From Manduca sexta (Eukaryota; Arthropoda; Insecta; Lepidoptera; Sphingidae): a stretch of 64,000 nt of DNA. The notes under the pieces are model-generated. The model worked only from the letters and a program-made list of their open reading frames with translations, ran no database searches and was not told the DNA's origin. Position 1 is the stretch's first letter. Every line of letters starts with the position of its first letter. Position numbers and translations under genes: made by a program. The stretch spans positions 62,001-126,000 of the forward strand of contig NC_051136.1 of NCBI RefSeq assembly GCF_014839805.1, in the 5' to 3' direction. Positions 31,501 through 43,621 of this stretch are shown in pieces.

Positions 31501-32239
31501 TCGAAGTCTAGGCGATAGTGTCGGCTTTGGAGATCGTCCACTAGCAACTTGACTCACGTACTTGACTGTAGCTCATTTCGTATTCTAGAGAGTAGAACCA
31601 CAAACACATCGCTACAAATTCTTTTCAGTGACGTTTCACCCCACCCGGCATGCTATTTTAAAATTCTTAGCGCTCGGTAAAACGAGGAATGCGGTAAGTA
31701 TTTACTATTAAGGTTGAGATTTTTCTTAATAATCACAGATTTTAAAAGTAATTAGAAAAAAAAAACGAATATTACAAAAATATTTATATGTTACTAGCAA
31801 TTGCGGCTTCACACGGAGAGCACTATCTATAGGAAGATAATTTGATGGTCCGGTCGCTACGAAACTTCACATGATCTTCTGGATTAATTTGGAGACTACC
31901 TAAAAAAAAATAATTAAAATTACTGACGCCGTTTTGGAATCCTACGGAAACACACATACACATTTATATATAGATAAATTATAATAATAAATGCCCGAAA
32001 CGACTGAATTCAAATAATATTCACGCGAGAAACTGAATCATTTTCACATCTTTTTATGAATTCATCTCGTTACATTTCGTAAGAGAAATTTTTCAACAGT
32101 CCTAATGAATAATTCAATCCTCGTCTTGCCGGTAATGTGGCACAAGTAGATGTATTGATGCTTCTTGATTTTGAAATAAAGTTACGAGGTCTTTGTTAAA
32201 TAATTCTTTAGGCTCTGTAGTAGAAAAAAAATAAAAAAA
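28518..32239. other. Contig 3 non-genic DNA, part 1
   Basis: No gene I can support. Seen in it: a degenerate SINE-like piece near 30480-30600; a TATAAATA near 30911-30918 followed about 35 bp later by ttagttc, which could be an isolated core promoter; a GC-richer patch 31440-31690 ending in a good splice-donor match (gcg|gtaagtatt near 31692); and a transposon-like remnant near 31795-31975. It could be an intron of a large gene. Confidence 0.45.
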
Positions 32240-32720
32240 CGGGACAAGTGCCAGTTGGACTCGCTCACCCAGGGTTCCGTACAAACTTGTAGACAAAGTA
32301 TATAAGTTCAAACTTGTTAAACTTAATTTTACCATTCCATTCCTAGATACGGTTATTTCACCGCAAATAATAAGTTTGTTAAAGTAAATTCGCTTTTATT
32401 GTTATTTACGCATATATTTACAAACAAAAATAAAACATTGCTTTCTTCCAAATTTTCTGATTCTAGATCAACAAAAAGTACCCTATAGTTTTTGATTCCC
32501 TTGTAAAATCGCGAAATATATGAATTTTATCAATGATCAAATTTTTGCGACATCACCGGTCACATATACGATAGCGTTGATTTTTTGCAGCTGAAAGGGA
32601 CTGTAGATCCGAATATTTTATATATTTTCAACTTGAAACCCCTACGCGTATCTGAGAAAAAGGGTCTTGAGAGACAGACAAAGTGATCCTATAAGGGTTC
32701 CTTTTGACGAAACCCTAAAA
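32240..32720 (-). repeat. Transposon remnant of the agggttccgt type, inverted
   Basis: Contains ctgagaaaaagggtcttgag, acagacaaagtgatcctata and agggttcc, the complements of the blocks at 18384-18720. A member of the same family outside the cytokine array. Confidence 0.55.
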
Positions 32721-35668
32721 AATAACATTTACCTGAAATATACTTTAATTAAAATGTATACTAAGCTTAGGAATTTACACTACACAACAGGTAACACAAA
32801 ATCCATTTTATTGAAATAGAATTCATCAAGGAGAAAAACATATTAAGAATAACAAAACAACCGCACACGAAATAAAAAGAAAAAGACAACAATCATTTTT
32901 GATTCTAAACATTACCCGACTGTTCCAAAAAGAGGTTAATGTCTAATAAACCTAGAAGTGATACAAACATTTCATAACAGCGCTGTTGAAATAGTTCTTG
33001 ATCTGAACACAATATCTGTCTGAAGCATCTGAATAGTGCCATCTAGTGTCGTATCTCTACACTCGGTGACAGAAAGTAGGTGACCTTAATTGAATGAAAG
33101 AAAAGTAAATGTAGACGAAGCACACAGTAATAAATTAAATTAAAAGCACTTTACACTACTGGATAGCGGACATGATCCGAAATAAGTCCTCGCTTCTTGG
33201 ATATCCGTGTTTGCTACAAGAGACATAGCTCCTACTTTTTCAACGTCCTATTTAAGTAGTGGCAACATTTTATGAAAGAAATAGTCGCTTCCAAACCACA
33301 ATATCTTTGGAAACTTTTAATTGTATTGAAAGCTTATTAGATCGGCTAAATTTATTATTAAATATATTTATTAATATATTTATTATTATAACTGTCAAAA
33401 TGGGATTAAATAATATTGTTTGGACTACATCCGAATAGAGTATACATTATGAACCTCATAAATTATGACGTTCTACGCAAGCTCTATTATCCGCGGATTA
33501 ATTCTGCCAGATCTATCATTTAATCACTGCACTCTACTCTCATACAATTAAGGCCTGTTTTTCAATGACCAGTTAAAAGTAATCCATCAAATTGCAACCT
33601 GACTGAATACAGATGTCCAACATTCAACCTTATCTTATTCATAAAATACAATGTATAATTTGTTTGTGTTGTATTTCATCCTATGAATACATTCAATTTA
33701 ATGGTTAAAAAACATTTTTTATTTAAATAAATACAACGTCTTCTAAATTTGAAATGGGAAAACATTTTTTTTTTATCGCCTATTAATGCGAAGCTTTGTT
33801 TACAGTCAGCCCGCAGCAACGCGAATAAAAACCTTTTAAATTTGCAAGATACAAGGCTCACCCATATAGAATGAAAGGAAAAATCCAATTAAAGATTCCT
33901 TTTAACCGTGTAAGCAGTGTTGGGAAAAAGTAACAGCAATAAAATATAAATGTATTTTCGATCTGATTTCCTGATTTTTATATGAACCCTTGACCACAAA
34001 ATGGCTGAATACAATTATGACGCGTGTTTGTATTAAATGAATTTACTGTTTTATACAAACGTTGGATTGTTTTTGTTTTGAATAACCACAGCAATTATAT
34101 TAATAATGTGGTTTACTGGAATATTATAAATAATTTTATCCAATAACTACATTTTCATGTTGTGTCATGGTTACTGATTGTAATATTATATTTGACAATT
34201 AAACAGACGGAATTACTGACTGCAGGCCTCTCGTATGTTTTTTTTATTGCCTTAGACAAACTAGCAAGCAAACCGCCTGATGGTAAGCAGTAGCAGTTGA
34301 TCCAGACTACCATACATATTTAACCTTATTTCATGATAAATAAAGTATTAAAAACACCTACGATTAATTTATAAAATAGTCTTTATGCTAGCGACAACTC
34401 AGTCTATAACACTTTGTCGTCAAAAAATATGTATTCAATTTAAACTGGTACTTGTAAAGAACTATTACTCCTACATAATATGATTCAGAATTATATACCT
34501 GAATAGCGACCACCATACACAAGGTGATGAAACCCACCACACAGTCCCACGTAAGTGTGTCGCGTTCCGGGATCAACCTGCGTACATTCGGTTCTAACAG
34601 GCCGGCATAATTGTATCGACTGCCGAGGGGTAATCATCTCTCGTCAGTCGACATTTTATTGAACCACACTCCAATTAACTACGATCAGGTGCAGTAAGGT
34701 AACTTAACCGTGCACGTATCAAAATAAACGTTCTAGCGGATTGTTTTATTTTTTTATTCTCTATGCAAATAAGAGCGGAAACACAGCCGGTAATATTGCA
34801 AACGATTTGTGCCCTACACAGTTATGAATATTTTAATATTGAAATACGTTCATTGCACAGCGTTATTGACTCCATGTTGAATGTTGGTTTCAAGTTTGTT
34901 TCTGTTGTAAAGAACTATTTATTGTTCCTCTCGTATTGTTAAATATGTGAGTCATATATTCACCATTGACGTATATTCTATAGACACAAACGTCCATATA
35001 AACTATTTGTTCAAAATCTGAACTAAAATGGCAACCAAAACGTCACTGTGATAACCTATTTATTCACTTGAACAACAAATAATTTTACTTATTTGACTAA
35101 TATTTTTATTCAAATCCAAGTTTACACTTAGACTCGAGTTCTTATATCATGAGCGCCACTCTTTACACAACCACAAGCTGTCAATATTGACCATATTAAA
35201 GTCAGTTTGAATGGATATCAGTTCAAATAAGTTGAACACAATGAATATTCGGAACGCCAAATCTAGTACGTAGTACATATTATATCGATGGTATTTACAT
35301 ATTATATATTTTCACAACGTTCCCTAGTATCGGTATAATAACAAAAATAATTACTAATAACCTCCAAATAGTTGTAATCTCTCTGAACAAATAATGTTTA
35401 TTATAAAATATATTGTATAAGGCAGGCATAAGACTGATATTACAAGCAGACAACAGAGTAATCCCACAATAATGAGAAGTTATTTATGTACCAAGTCCAT
35501 GGACAGCCGGTCTTGTTAATAGATTCTTGTTCCAAGTAAATTGTTTCCTTTCCATATTATTATTAATATACATGTATAGATACAAAGTAAATATACTAGT
35601 CACATTTCATCTGACCTATTATAATTAAATATCTATACTATTTATTAATAACAAATCTCAAACAAAAA
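32721..35668. other. Contig 3 non-genic DNA, part 2
   Basis: No gene seen. Near 34225-34330 there is a fragment with caaaccgcctgatggtaagc, a piece of a widespread lepidopteran repeat, and near 34500-34600 another repeat-like block (accatacacaaggtgatgaa) that recurs in altered form near 41820. Confidence 0.45.
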
Positions 35669-35975
35669 GCGGCGATAGCCTAGTGGAACAGACTGCCGAG
35701 ACGAATGTCCGCAGGATCAAATTCCAAGACCACACGCCTCTGACGTTTCTAAAAAAATATGTGTGTCTTCTTTGTGAATTATCCCTTGCTTTAACGGTGA
35801 AGGAAATCATCGTGAGGAAATCTGCATACCTGAGAATTTCTCAATTAGGTATTATCAAATGTGTGTGCAGTCTACCAATCCGCACTAGGCCAGCGTGGTG
35901 GACTAAGGCCTAATCCCTCTCAGTAGTAAAGGACGCCTGTGCCCAACAGTGGATCAGTGTATAATACAGGGCTGA
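35669..35975 (+). repeat. tRNA-derived SINE, family I
   Basis: tRNA-like head with A box tagcctagtgg (35676-35686) and B box ggatcaaattcc (35714-35725), then a body with gaaggaaatcatcgtgagga and gcactaggccagcgtggtgg, ending in tacagggctgatatta and an AT-rich tail. RNA polymerase III transcribed type. The full-length partner is at 43312-43621, inverted. Confidence 0.75.
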
Positions 35976-36369
35976 TATTATATATATTTTTTTTATTAAC
36001 AAATCCTAGTAGACGTAGCGAGAGTAGCTCTAAAACTAAATTATTCATTTATCTAATGTGATTTAATCTCTTATATCGCCATTTATTTGGAGTACGTAAC
36101 AATGGTGAAGGATGAAAATTTTCGAAAGAGGACCCGCCACAAGATATATAAATAAGTTCGGTCTGAAAACCATTCTTATTATAACTAGATATCAAATGAA
36201 TTACAAAAGGAAAACGGACAAGAATCGAGTTATATGGGCCCTTCGCTATTTGTGAGTAATAATATCAAAATATATGATTGAACTTTTGATAGAGATATTG
36301 AAAATAATAAAACCTTGAATGCTATAAGTGAATTGAGTACTTTATTAATGAAACTAATAACTAATAAAG

Positions 36370-36605
36370 GCGAATGTGGACGGAAGAGCCGGTAGAAGGT
36401 CGACCGCACCGAACCTTCGAATGTCAGATATCTAACATTCTCAGTAAAGGCCAGGTCAAAAGTACCCGGAGCCGGCGAGAATGCATGAAAAGATTAATGA
36501 AGGTGGAGGAAGCGCGAGAAGTATGCCAGAATCGTGCAAAGTGACAATCCATAGTCTCTGCCTACCCCTATGGGATAAAGGCGTGATACTATGTATGTAT
36601 GTAAT
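36370..36605 (+). repeat. 3' end of a non-LTR retrotransposon
   Basis: One frame reads remnants such as EEAREVCQNRAK and QSIVSAYPYG, like the C-terminal part of a LINE reverse-transcriptase protein, and the DNA ends in the simple repeat atgtatgtatgtaat, as LINE 3' tails do. 5'-truncated and frameshifted. Confidence 0.5.
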
Positions 36606-39519
36606 AAAATAACTAAAATCAAAACTTAATGTCCCTTATCTTACTATTACAAAAATTTAAAAATTTATTGTATAGTGAAATTGAAAATAAATTATTATTC
36701 TCCAAACCTATATTAAAGAAGTCTCTCACTGCAAGATTCCAGTAAGACGTCTTAACTCGAATAAGTCGACAACAGTTTCCTACAGTATTTATCAGGTCGT
36801 GTGACTATCTAATGCGACGCTGGCCTATATTACGCCATTCCGTACGTGGTCGCCACTCAAGAAACATGCCTAAGGCACTAAAAACTAGGTCTTATGATAG
36901 ACCTATTGCAAATTTTACGACGGTTGTAACCGCCTTGTGATTATATTTATACACTGCCTTTTGATTGTATCTTTGTTTTAAATTGTTAAGTAATGTACGC
37001 ATTGTGCATGCGCGACGTAAATTAACGTGTTTTCAACCAAGATCGAATATTGGAAAGGAATTTTATAAAACATTAACTTAGACCTTTGCTGAAAAGTGTT
37101 GAAGAAACGCGCAGCTAGTCAAACAACTTATTCATCCCTACGAACTAATATTATACACATACTTTCAATAATGTTTAATGAACATATCGGACATAAATAT
37201 TCCCGAAACAGCTCTGTGATTTTTCGAATTAAAAACTCTTTTTTGCACGAACTTAATACCGAACCCAAAACCTCACGGCCTACAATCGAAGTAACCTGCC
37301 ACTACTGCACTAGACCCATAAGACATTTACATTCTAGAAGCTACTTCAACCCACTAATTCATCAAAATTCTCGCCATGTTATCTCGTGATATCCACAAAA
37401 ATGATTTGTTAATATTGGCAAAAGCCACAGAACTAATATCCGGCTCAAAGGACCACTCAGCAAAATACCACCACATTGGCTATTGGCCAGTATCATTGAT
37501 TTGTAGCTCTGCCAGCTGCCTAAGATTAAATTAATAACTATGCTACACAAGTTTAACAATTTATTTATCTTCCTTGAAATTAAATGGTGAAACACTAACG
37601 ACAGTTTTCCACGAATATCGCTAAAATGTTTTGGAATTTTTAATAGAAACTTTGTAGTGTATGCGGTTGTCATAAGGATTATTATTAGTTTTGTTTATGC
37701 GAATATGTGCTTTGTTACACGTTCTTTGTTGTATTATCTAGTGTACTGCTATTAATTCTAAAATCGCCTCATTTGGTCCAGGGCTACGGATGTCTGTGTT
37801 CAACTTAAAGTTTTGATTGTTATTTTCAAGGTGAACATATGAAAAAAAAATTGGTCGAAAGACCTTAGTCATAAATTATTTATCTAGCAAACAAAATTGT
37901 CCTCTCTGATCCCAGATATAACGAATAGCATTCCCACTATCCGTGCTTGAGCAACCAGAAATCTCAAGTCTTTAACAAATCCCAACTTAAAGAACAAGCT
38001 AAAAAAGAACTAGAATATCAAATTCCCGAGAGCAATATTCATTGACAATAAGCAGTCGTTTCATTTATCTGCGGTGTTCCCTCTTGTGCCATGTGTAGTG
38101 AATTATGCACCTCGTATTGTACATTGACCGTGCAGTACGTACCAAGTGAACCGCACTGAAATGTACGGTCACTCTCACCACAGAGCGGCAAATTATCGGC
38201 CGCCCACAACCGCCTTTTCAAACGCGTTTACTTATTGAAGTATTGTCTTTGCTTATTTATGGGCGTTTGAATTATTTCAGATTTAATATTTGAATTGTTA
38301 TTTTGCATATATATCTCATAGTTCACTGTTGAACGAATGAATGCGTAGACTATCTCGGCGGGTGCTGGTATATTGTTTGGTTGGCAGCTTAAGACTTGAG
38401 AGAACTCTTATCCCGAGAAGACATATTCTACTTCTTTCCCTGTACAATAGCTTTGTTTTTAAAGCATAATATACAGGGTCATTTTGACATTGCGTTACTA
38501 AATGAAACCACATCCTCGTCTTCACCTTTGCTGACATTGTGCTAAAAATCACCCATTAATAATTAATATTTTCACGAAAAATCCTGGTTTTAGTTTTCTG
38601 ATTATTTGCTCATTTTGTAGTTTAATGCGAATATGACGTGTGCGTGGGTATATTTCTGACTGAAAGTATGATGTTGCTGCTGCAACGAATTCTCTTAGAG
38701 TAGGAGTAGTGACATTAGAGCGCGTAAAATTAAAATTACTTTTTATTAATATTTATTTTGTTCGAAACTTACACTTTTTTATTTTACATCTAAGCTTCGA
38801 GAAAGTTATTGTTAAGTATTATTTCCAAGTAGATAAGTATGTAGTTTCAATTAGTAACGCGATGTCAAAATGGCCCTGTATAAATCGTTTTGTACTTCTC
38901 AGATTATTTGCGCTTCGAGCCACAAAGGTTATGTGAATACAAACATATATATATGGTATAGTATTCAAGCAGAAAATAGCCTTAGAAAACTTAATATTGC
39001 TCCCTAGTGACCAAGCCCTTTACAAAATAGTGTTGTTCAGTAAATCAGCAGTAACCATAAAACGCGATCGATTTCCATTTTATCGAATACTTTAACATTT
39101 GATGTAGAATTTGGCGTTGTATAAATAGGCCTTATGAATACAGGCAGAAAAGCGCTTTATATTTAAGAAGAAAAGAAATGGCTGATTTATCACAGCCTAA
39201 AGCAAATATTCGAGCTCTGGCAGTTGTGAGCATTATTAAAAACTTTTATATTGTGTTTAATTATTATTGTATCTTTTAAATCGTTGACGCTCTGAACTTT
39301 ATTAATTAATGTTTAATTTCGTAAATAACCTAATTTATCTGCTTATCGCCGCCTCGTTCTAGCATAAACGTTGGCATCTACCGAATGATTGTGTTTGGAC
39401 AACACTTCGTATGTTGTTTTCTTACGTACGCACCAAACAATGAGTATGCTAAATGTATAAGAGTGATAAGGAAAACGAAGACTAATGAATTCTCTCCGAA
39501 ATGGTAACAATATTAAAAC
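36606..39519. other. Contig 3 non-genic DNA, part 3
   Basis: No gene seen. A GC-richer patch at 38040-38230 and a repeat-like block at 38470-38550 (cagggtcattttgacattgc) stand out from AT-rich surroundings. Short open frames here have no signal, domain or coding bias I can point to. Confidence 0.45.
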
Positions 39520-39725
39520 ACTATTTTTTGCTCGCGGCTCCGCCTCCATGAATGTTTTTCCGAGATAAAAGTATCGCTCTATATTTTCTCGGAATAAAAA
39601 GTAGCCTATGTCCTTCCTTCCCAGGGCATCTATTTCCACACCAAATTCCATCGAAGTCGGTTAAGTAGTTCAGCCACGAAAGCGGAACAAACATACAGAT
39701 TTTCGCATTTATATGAGTACGTGTG
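39520..39725 (-). repeat. Lepidopteran transposon remnant
   Basis: Read on the minus strand: aatgcgaaaatctgtatgtt, then a 'cgaagttggatg'-like middle, 'ataggctactttttattccg' and 'gcggagccgcgagc'. This arrangement is common to many interspersed repeats in moths; compare 62435-62622. Confidence 0.55.
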
Positions 39726-40792
39726 GATTTTAGCCGTTAAGAGCGCTAAATACTAATAAATCTGCAGCTAATCCTCTAATATGCGGGGCTCGAATATGTT
39801 CTCGCCACGTTACGCGCTAAAGAGACGGTCAGCAATTACATTTAGATTTTTCAATATTCCAATATATTTGCAAGATTATTTTAGCTTTGTGTAGCATTAG
39901 TTCGTAGTTATTTCACCTCCTATCACATCATGGAATGGATATGTACGTCGGAAAGTCGGTGCATCAGTTACGCCTCTACATATTATATGTGTGTTATTAG
40001 TATTAGTATATGAGTTCTTTAATGGTGTTTTCTTATGAAAATATTATATACTTACCACACAGGCTCATTCCAAATAGCCTCATTTAAAAGTTATATAAGA
40101 TATTAAACATGTATATTATTAGTAAGTCCACAAATCAAAGATTTACCTGTGATTTAAAATCCCTGAAAAGACATTTCCTTATAATTAAAATTAAGCAATT
40201 TTTTTGGATTTTATGGAGGTTTTAATAATTTTAGTTTTGATTTATTTTAGTTACCGATCCGTTATTCCGTTATTTTATATATCCAGTATGTGCGTTACTT
40301 TAGTTATCCGAAAAAATAGTTTAATTTTAATGTCTAACATTCGCGTAAACATAAGAAATCATTATTTCCTTGTAATTCCTAAGACAACCATCGGTTTCGT
40401 AGTAAAAAATGATGGAATTATGTATTATTACTATTTACTACCTCTATGTTGTTAATTTCTACAAGTTGACAGGTCTACGCGTCGCTTTATAGTACAAAAA
40501 TACACAGTTCCCCCAACTCACGCATCAGCAGCACGCATGAAAGATAGCGAGTAATAAAATGAACTGGAATTGCGTACATATACACTCTTCTCTATTCCAA
40601 TACCAATCAGTGGAGTCGATTTCCATTCAAATCACTCCGTATCGATAGTCGATGCTTACGCGGGATTGATATCATTGGATTTGAATAATCCTATCCAGCT
40701 CTATTGTGTGTTTTAATTTGACTACCATGATGAGAAACATGTCTGCATACTACTTGGAGCTTTACGAATCTTTTTATTTATTTATAAAATAT
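39726..40792. other. Contig 3 non-genic DNA, part 4
   Basis: Nothing recognisable; AT-rich with short open frames only. Confidence 0.4.
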
Positions 40793-41010
40793 TGGTGTAG
40801 TTGTATTACGGTACGAATGCAATACAGTCTCAGGTTCAATCACCGGGTAGGGCAAAATGATATTGGGCTTTCTACCTATCACATCATGGGACAGAATACA
40901 CGGCGAAAATTGGGTGCACCATTTGGTCATCTGCCTATCCCTCAGGACAAAGACATCCACCTAGGACATGGGATAAAATGCGTGAGTGTGTGTGTGAAAA
41001 ATGTTAATAC
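40793..41010 (+). repeat. tRNA-derived SINE, family II
   Basis: A-box-like tggtgtagttg (40793-40803), B-box-like ggttcaatcacc (40833-40844), then tatcacatcatgggacagaa and a tgtgtgtgtg end. Same family as 63791-64000 and 1985-2265. Confidence 0.65.
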
Positions 41011-43311
41011 TCTTTTTGATCTTGTGGTAATGTACAGTTACCGATAATGGACCGAAAGGTGCTAGAGTCGACTTCCATGTATAGATATGCTTTGGGTGGA
41101 TTTTACTAATACATTTACTTGAATTTGCCAGAAATTACGTATGAATTCGATCATATAAACTTTGCCAAATGATTTATTCAAAAATAATTCATAATTCAAT
41201 CAAGGATTTAGTCCACCATCAAACATGTAAAGAATGATTTTACTTCCAACAAACATCTAGATATATTCACAAACTTTCGCATTCACATTAATTAATAATG
41301 AGGGCGATACGTCTATGCAAGTGGGTTTTCATTCACACTGTCAGTTAACAATACAAACAGTACAAACAAACCGTCAAATATTTGTAGTCGATTACGGCTC
41401 GCCGCAAGCCCATTCGAAATGATTCGTGTAAATAAGGATGTGATTAAATCTCCCGCTTTGTGCCTGACTGTTGAACTAAATCAAATATGGAGGCATCTAC
41501 ATCATTGGATAAATCGCAAACTTAAAGAGGATTTGCTTTGTAAGTAGAATTGTAAGGGAACGCGTCCATGAGAGTTTAAATCGGCAGATATGTCGGAGTG
41601 CCACTATAATGTAAAGTGATATGATAAAGAAAATTATTAATGACTATTACAGTATAGACAGTGTATATCTCCGAGTATAACAATGTCATATTTATTATAA
41701 TTAGCCAATATTTAAAAGATTATCGACAGTGGTTTCTTTTTCATTTCCCTTAATTTTGAAGTACTTACCTATTTATTTTGTTGGCGGTAAGATACATTTT
41801 ATATCCGCCCGGATAGAGACCATCGTACACAAGGTGTTAAAACCCGCAATATTGGATAAAAAAGCGACGTAAAAATTCAATACGTCGCGTTGCGAGAAAC
41901 ACGCTCGTGGACATACTCCCTTAGACGGTCAGGTGTCTGTAATGCAGGCATCATTTCCTCCAGATTGAAGCTCCAGTAAGAAGGTAATGCATTTAGTCGT
42001 AGTTTCAACTGGAACAATTCTACGTGATTTCTTGTAATGTCCTGTTTTAAACGCGCAGAGGAATATAATATATAGAAAAGTAAATTTTATATAACAAAAA
42101 AATATAGAGTTTTTTTTTACTAAATATATAGAAACGTTAAATCTAGCCGCTGTCTTTTAACGTGTTAAAAATACTCTTCCTTTATATTATGGCTTCCGCC
42201 GTTAATAGCAAAACACCAATGTAAAATAATTCATATGTTTACCATATCGTGATTTGCACGTTTTTAATGCGCATATTAGTAAATTTTCTGTAAATATTTT
42301 ATTTTTGTATTAATATCTAAGGACTCTGTGACATCGTGTTACACGGACTTTTCAAATAAAACAACGACTTGATACCAATTGGTAATAACTCTTGGAGCAC
42401 AAATTTCGCTTGATGTCCAGTCTATAACTAACTATACTTTTAATGTCTGGAGAAAATGAGAACGTTATTCATTTAATCATTAAGTTGTTTATTAAAACCT
42501 TTTTATATACATTACAATAAATCACACTGCCACGCCAGAATCGCCTTTGCTTCTCGCATCCTTTCCACAAATCTGTCTTTCCTTTAGGTACCCGTATTAT
42601 GCAAATAAATTTACCGGGACCACAGCAATCCGGGGAAACACGGCTACAGACCGTTTAGATCGGTCGATAACGACAGACGTTTGAAGCTGCATGGTCGGAC
42701 ACGGCCAAAGTAAACGTTAGCTATCCACTAATGACTTTGACCGCTCGCTCTGAACGCCCACTTATTCGGATGACAGGAAATGGGTACTTTCGCATTTCGT
42801 TCTACAATTTGTGAAGGCGTATGTTTGCATCTGTTAATTTATAATTAGCTCTCGGTTTTAAAGCCAAATTAAATATTGATATTTGTGCTTGCAAAAAAAA
42901 GACAACTATTTAAGATAAATAAATAGATGTGATAAATAACCTATTAGATTGTATAAATTTTGGATACAAAAAGCCAGAGTTATGATTTAACATTCCTAGA
43001 GCAATAAATCCCAAATTTGATCGGACCGCGACCCACCTAACAAAGACTTCCAACTTCTGGACCCACCTCTTGCCTGTCACTAAGTTATTTCTAATATTTA
43101 ATTACATACCAGAAGGACTGTTTCAATGGCAATACTAGTATTTTTTTCGTACTATCCAATATTATTAGGGCTGACCCGTCAGTAGGGAAATTCGTAAAGC
43201 ATATTTTCTTGCTTGCCATATGACCTTCGATATCAACAAAAAAATTAAAGCTATTTATAGCTTCACTATTGCCACAAAAATCATTAATTTTATATAATAT
43301 AATAATAATAA
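41011..43311. other. Contig 3 non-genic DNA, part 5
   Basis: No gene seen. The block near 41820-41900 is a repeat fragment related to 34500-34600. Confidence 0.4.
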
Positions 43312-43621
43312 CAGCCTGTATTATATACTTGCCCACTGCTGAGCACGGGCCTCCTCTACTACTGAGAGGGATTAGGCCTTAGTCCACCACGCTGGCCTAG
43401 TGCGGATTGGTAGACTTCACACACCTTCGAAATTCCTATAGAGAACTTCTCAGATGTACAGGTTTCCTCACGATGTTTTCCTTCACCGTTAAAGCGAACG
43501 ATAAATTCACAAAGAATACACACATGATTTTTTAGAAAAGTCAGAGGTGTGTGCCCTTGGGATTTGAACCTACGGACATTCGTCTCGGCAGTCCGTTCCA
43601 CACCCAACTAGGCTATCGCCT
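43312..43621 (-). repeat. tRNA-derived SINE, family I, near full length
   Basis: Complement of the family I consensus as far as visible: head ggcgatagcctagttgggtg, B box ggttcaaatccca, body gtgaaggaaaacatcgtgag, gcactaggccagcgtggtgg, and gtattatata followed by a (att)n-like tail. It is better preserved than the copy at 35669. Confidence 0.78.
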
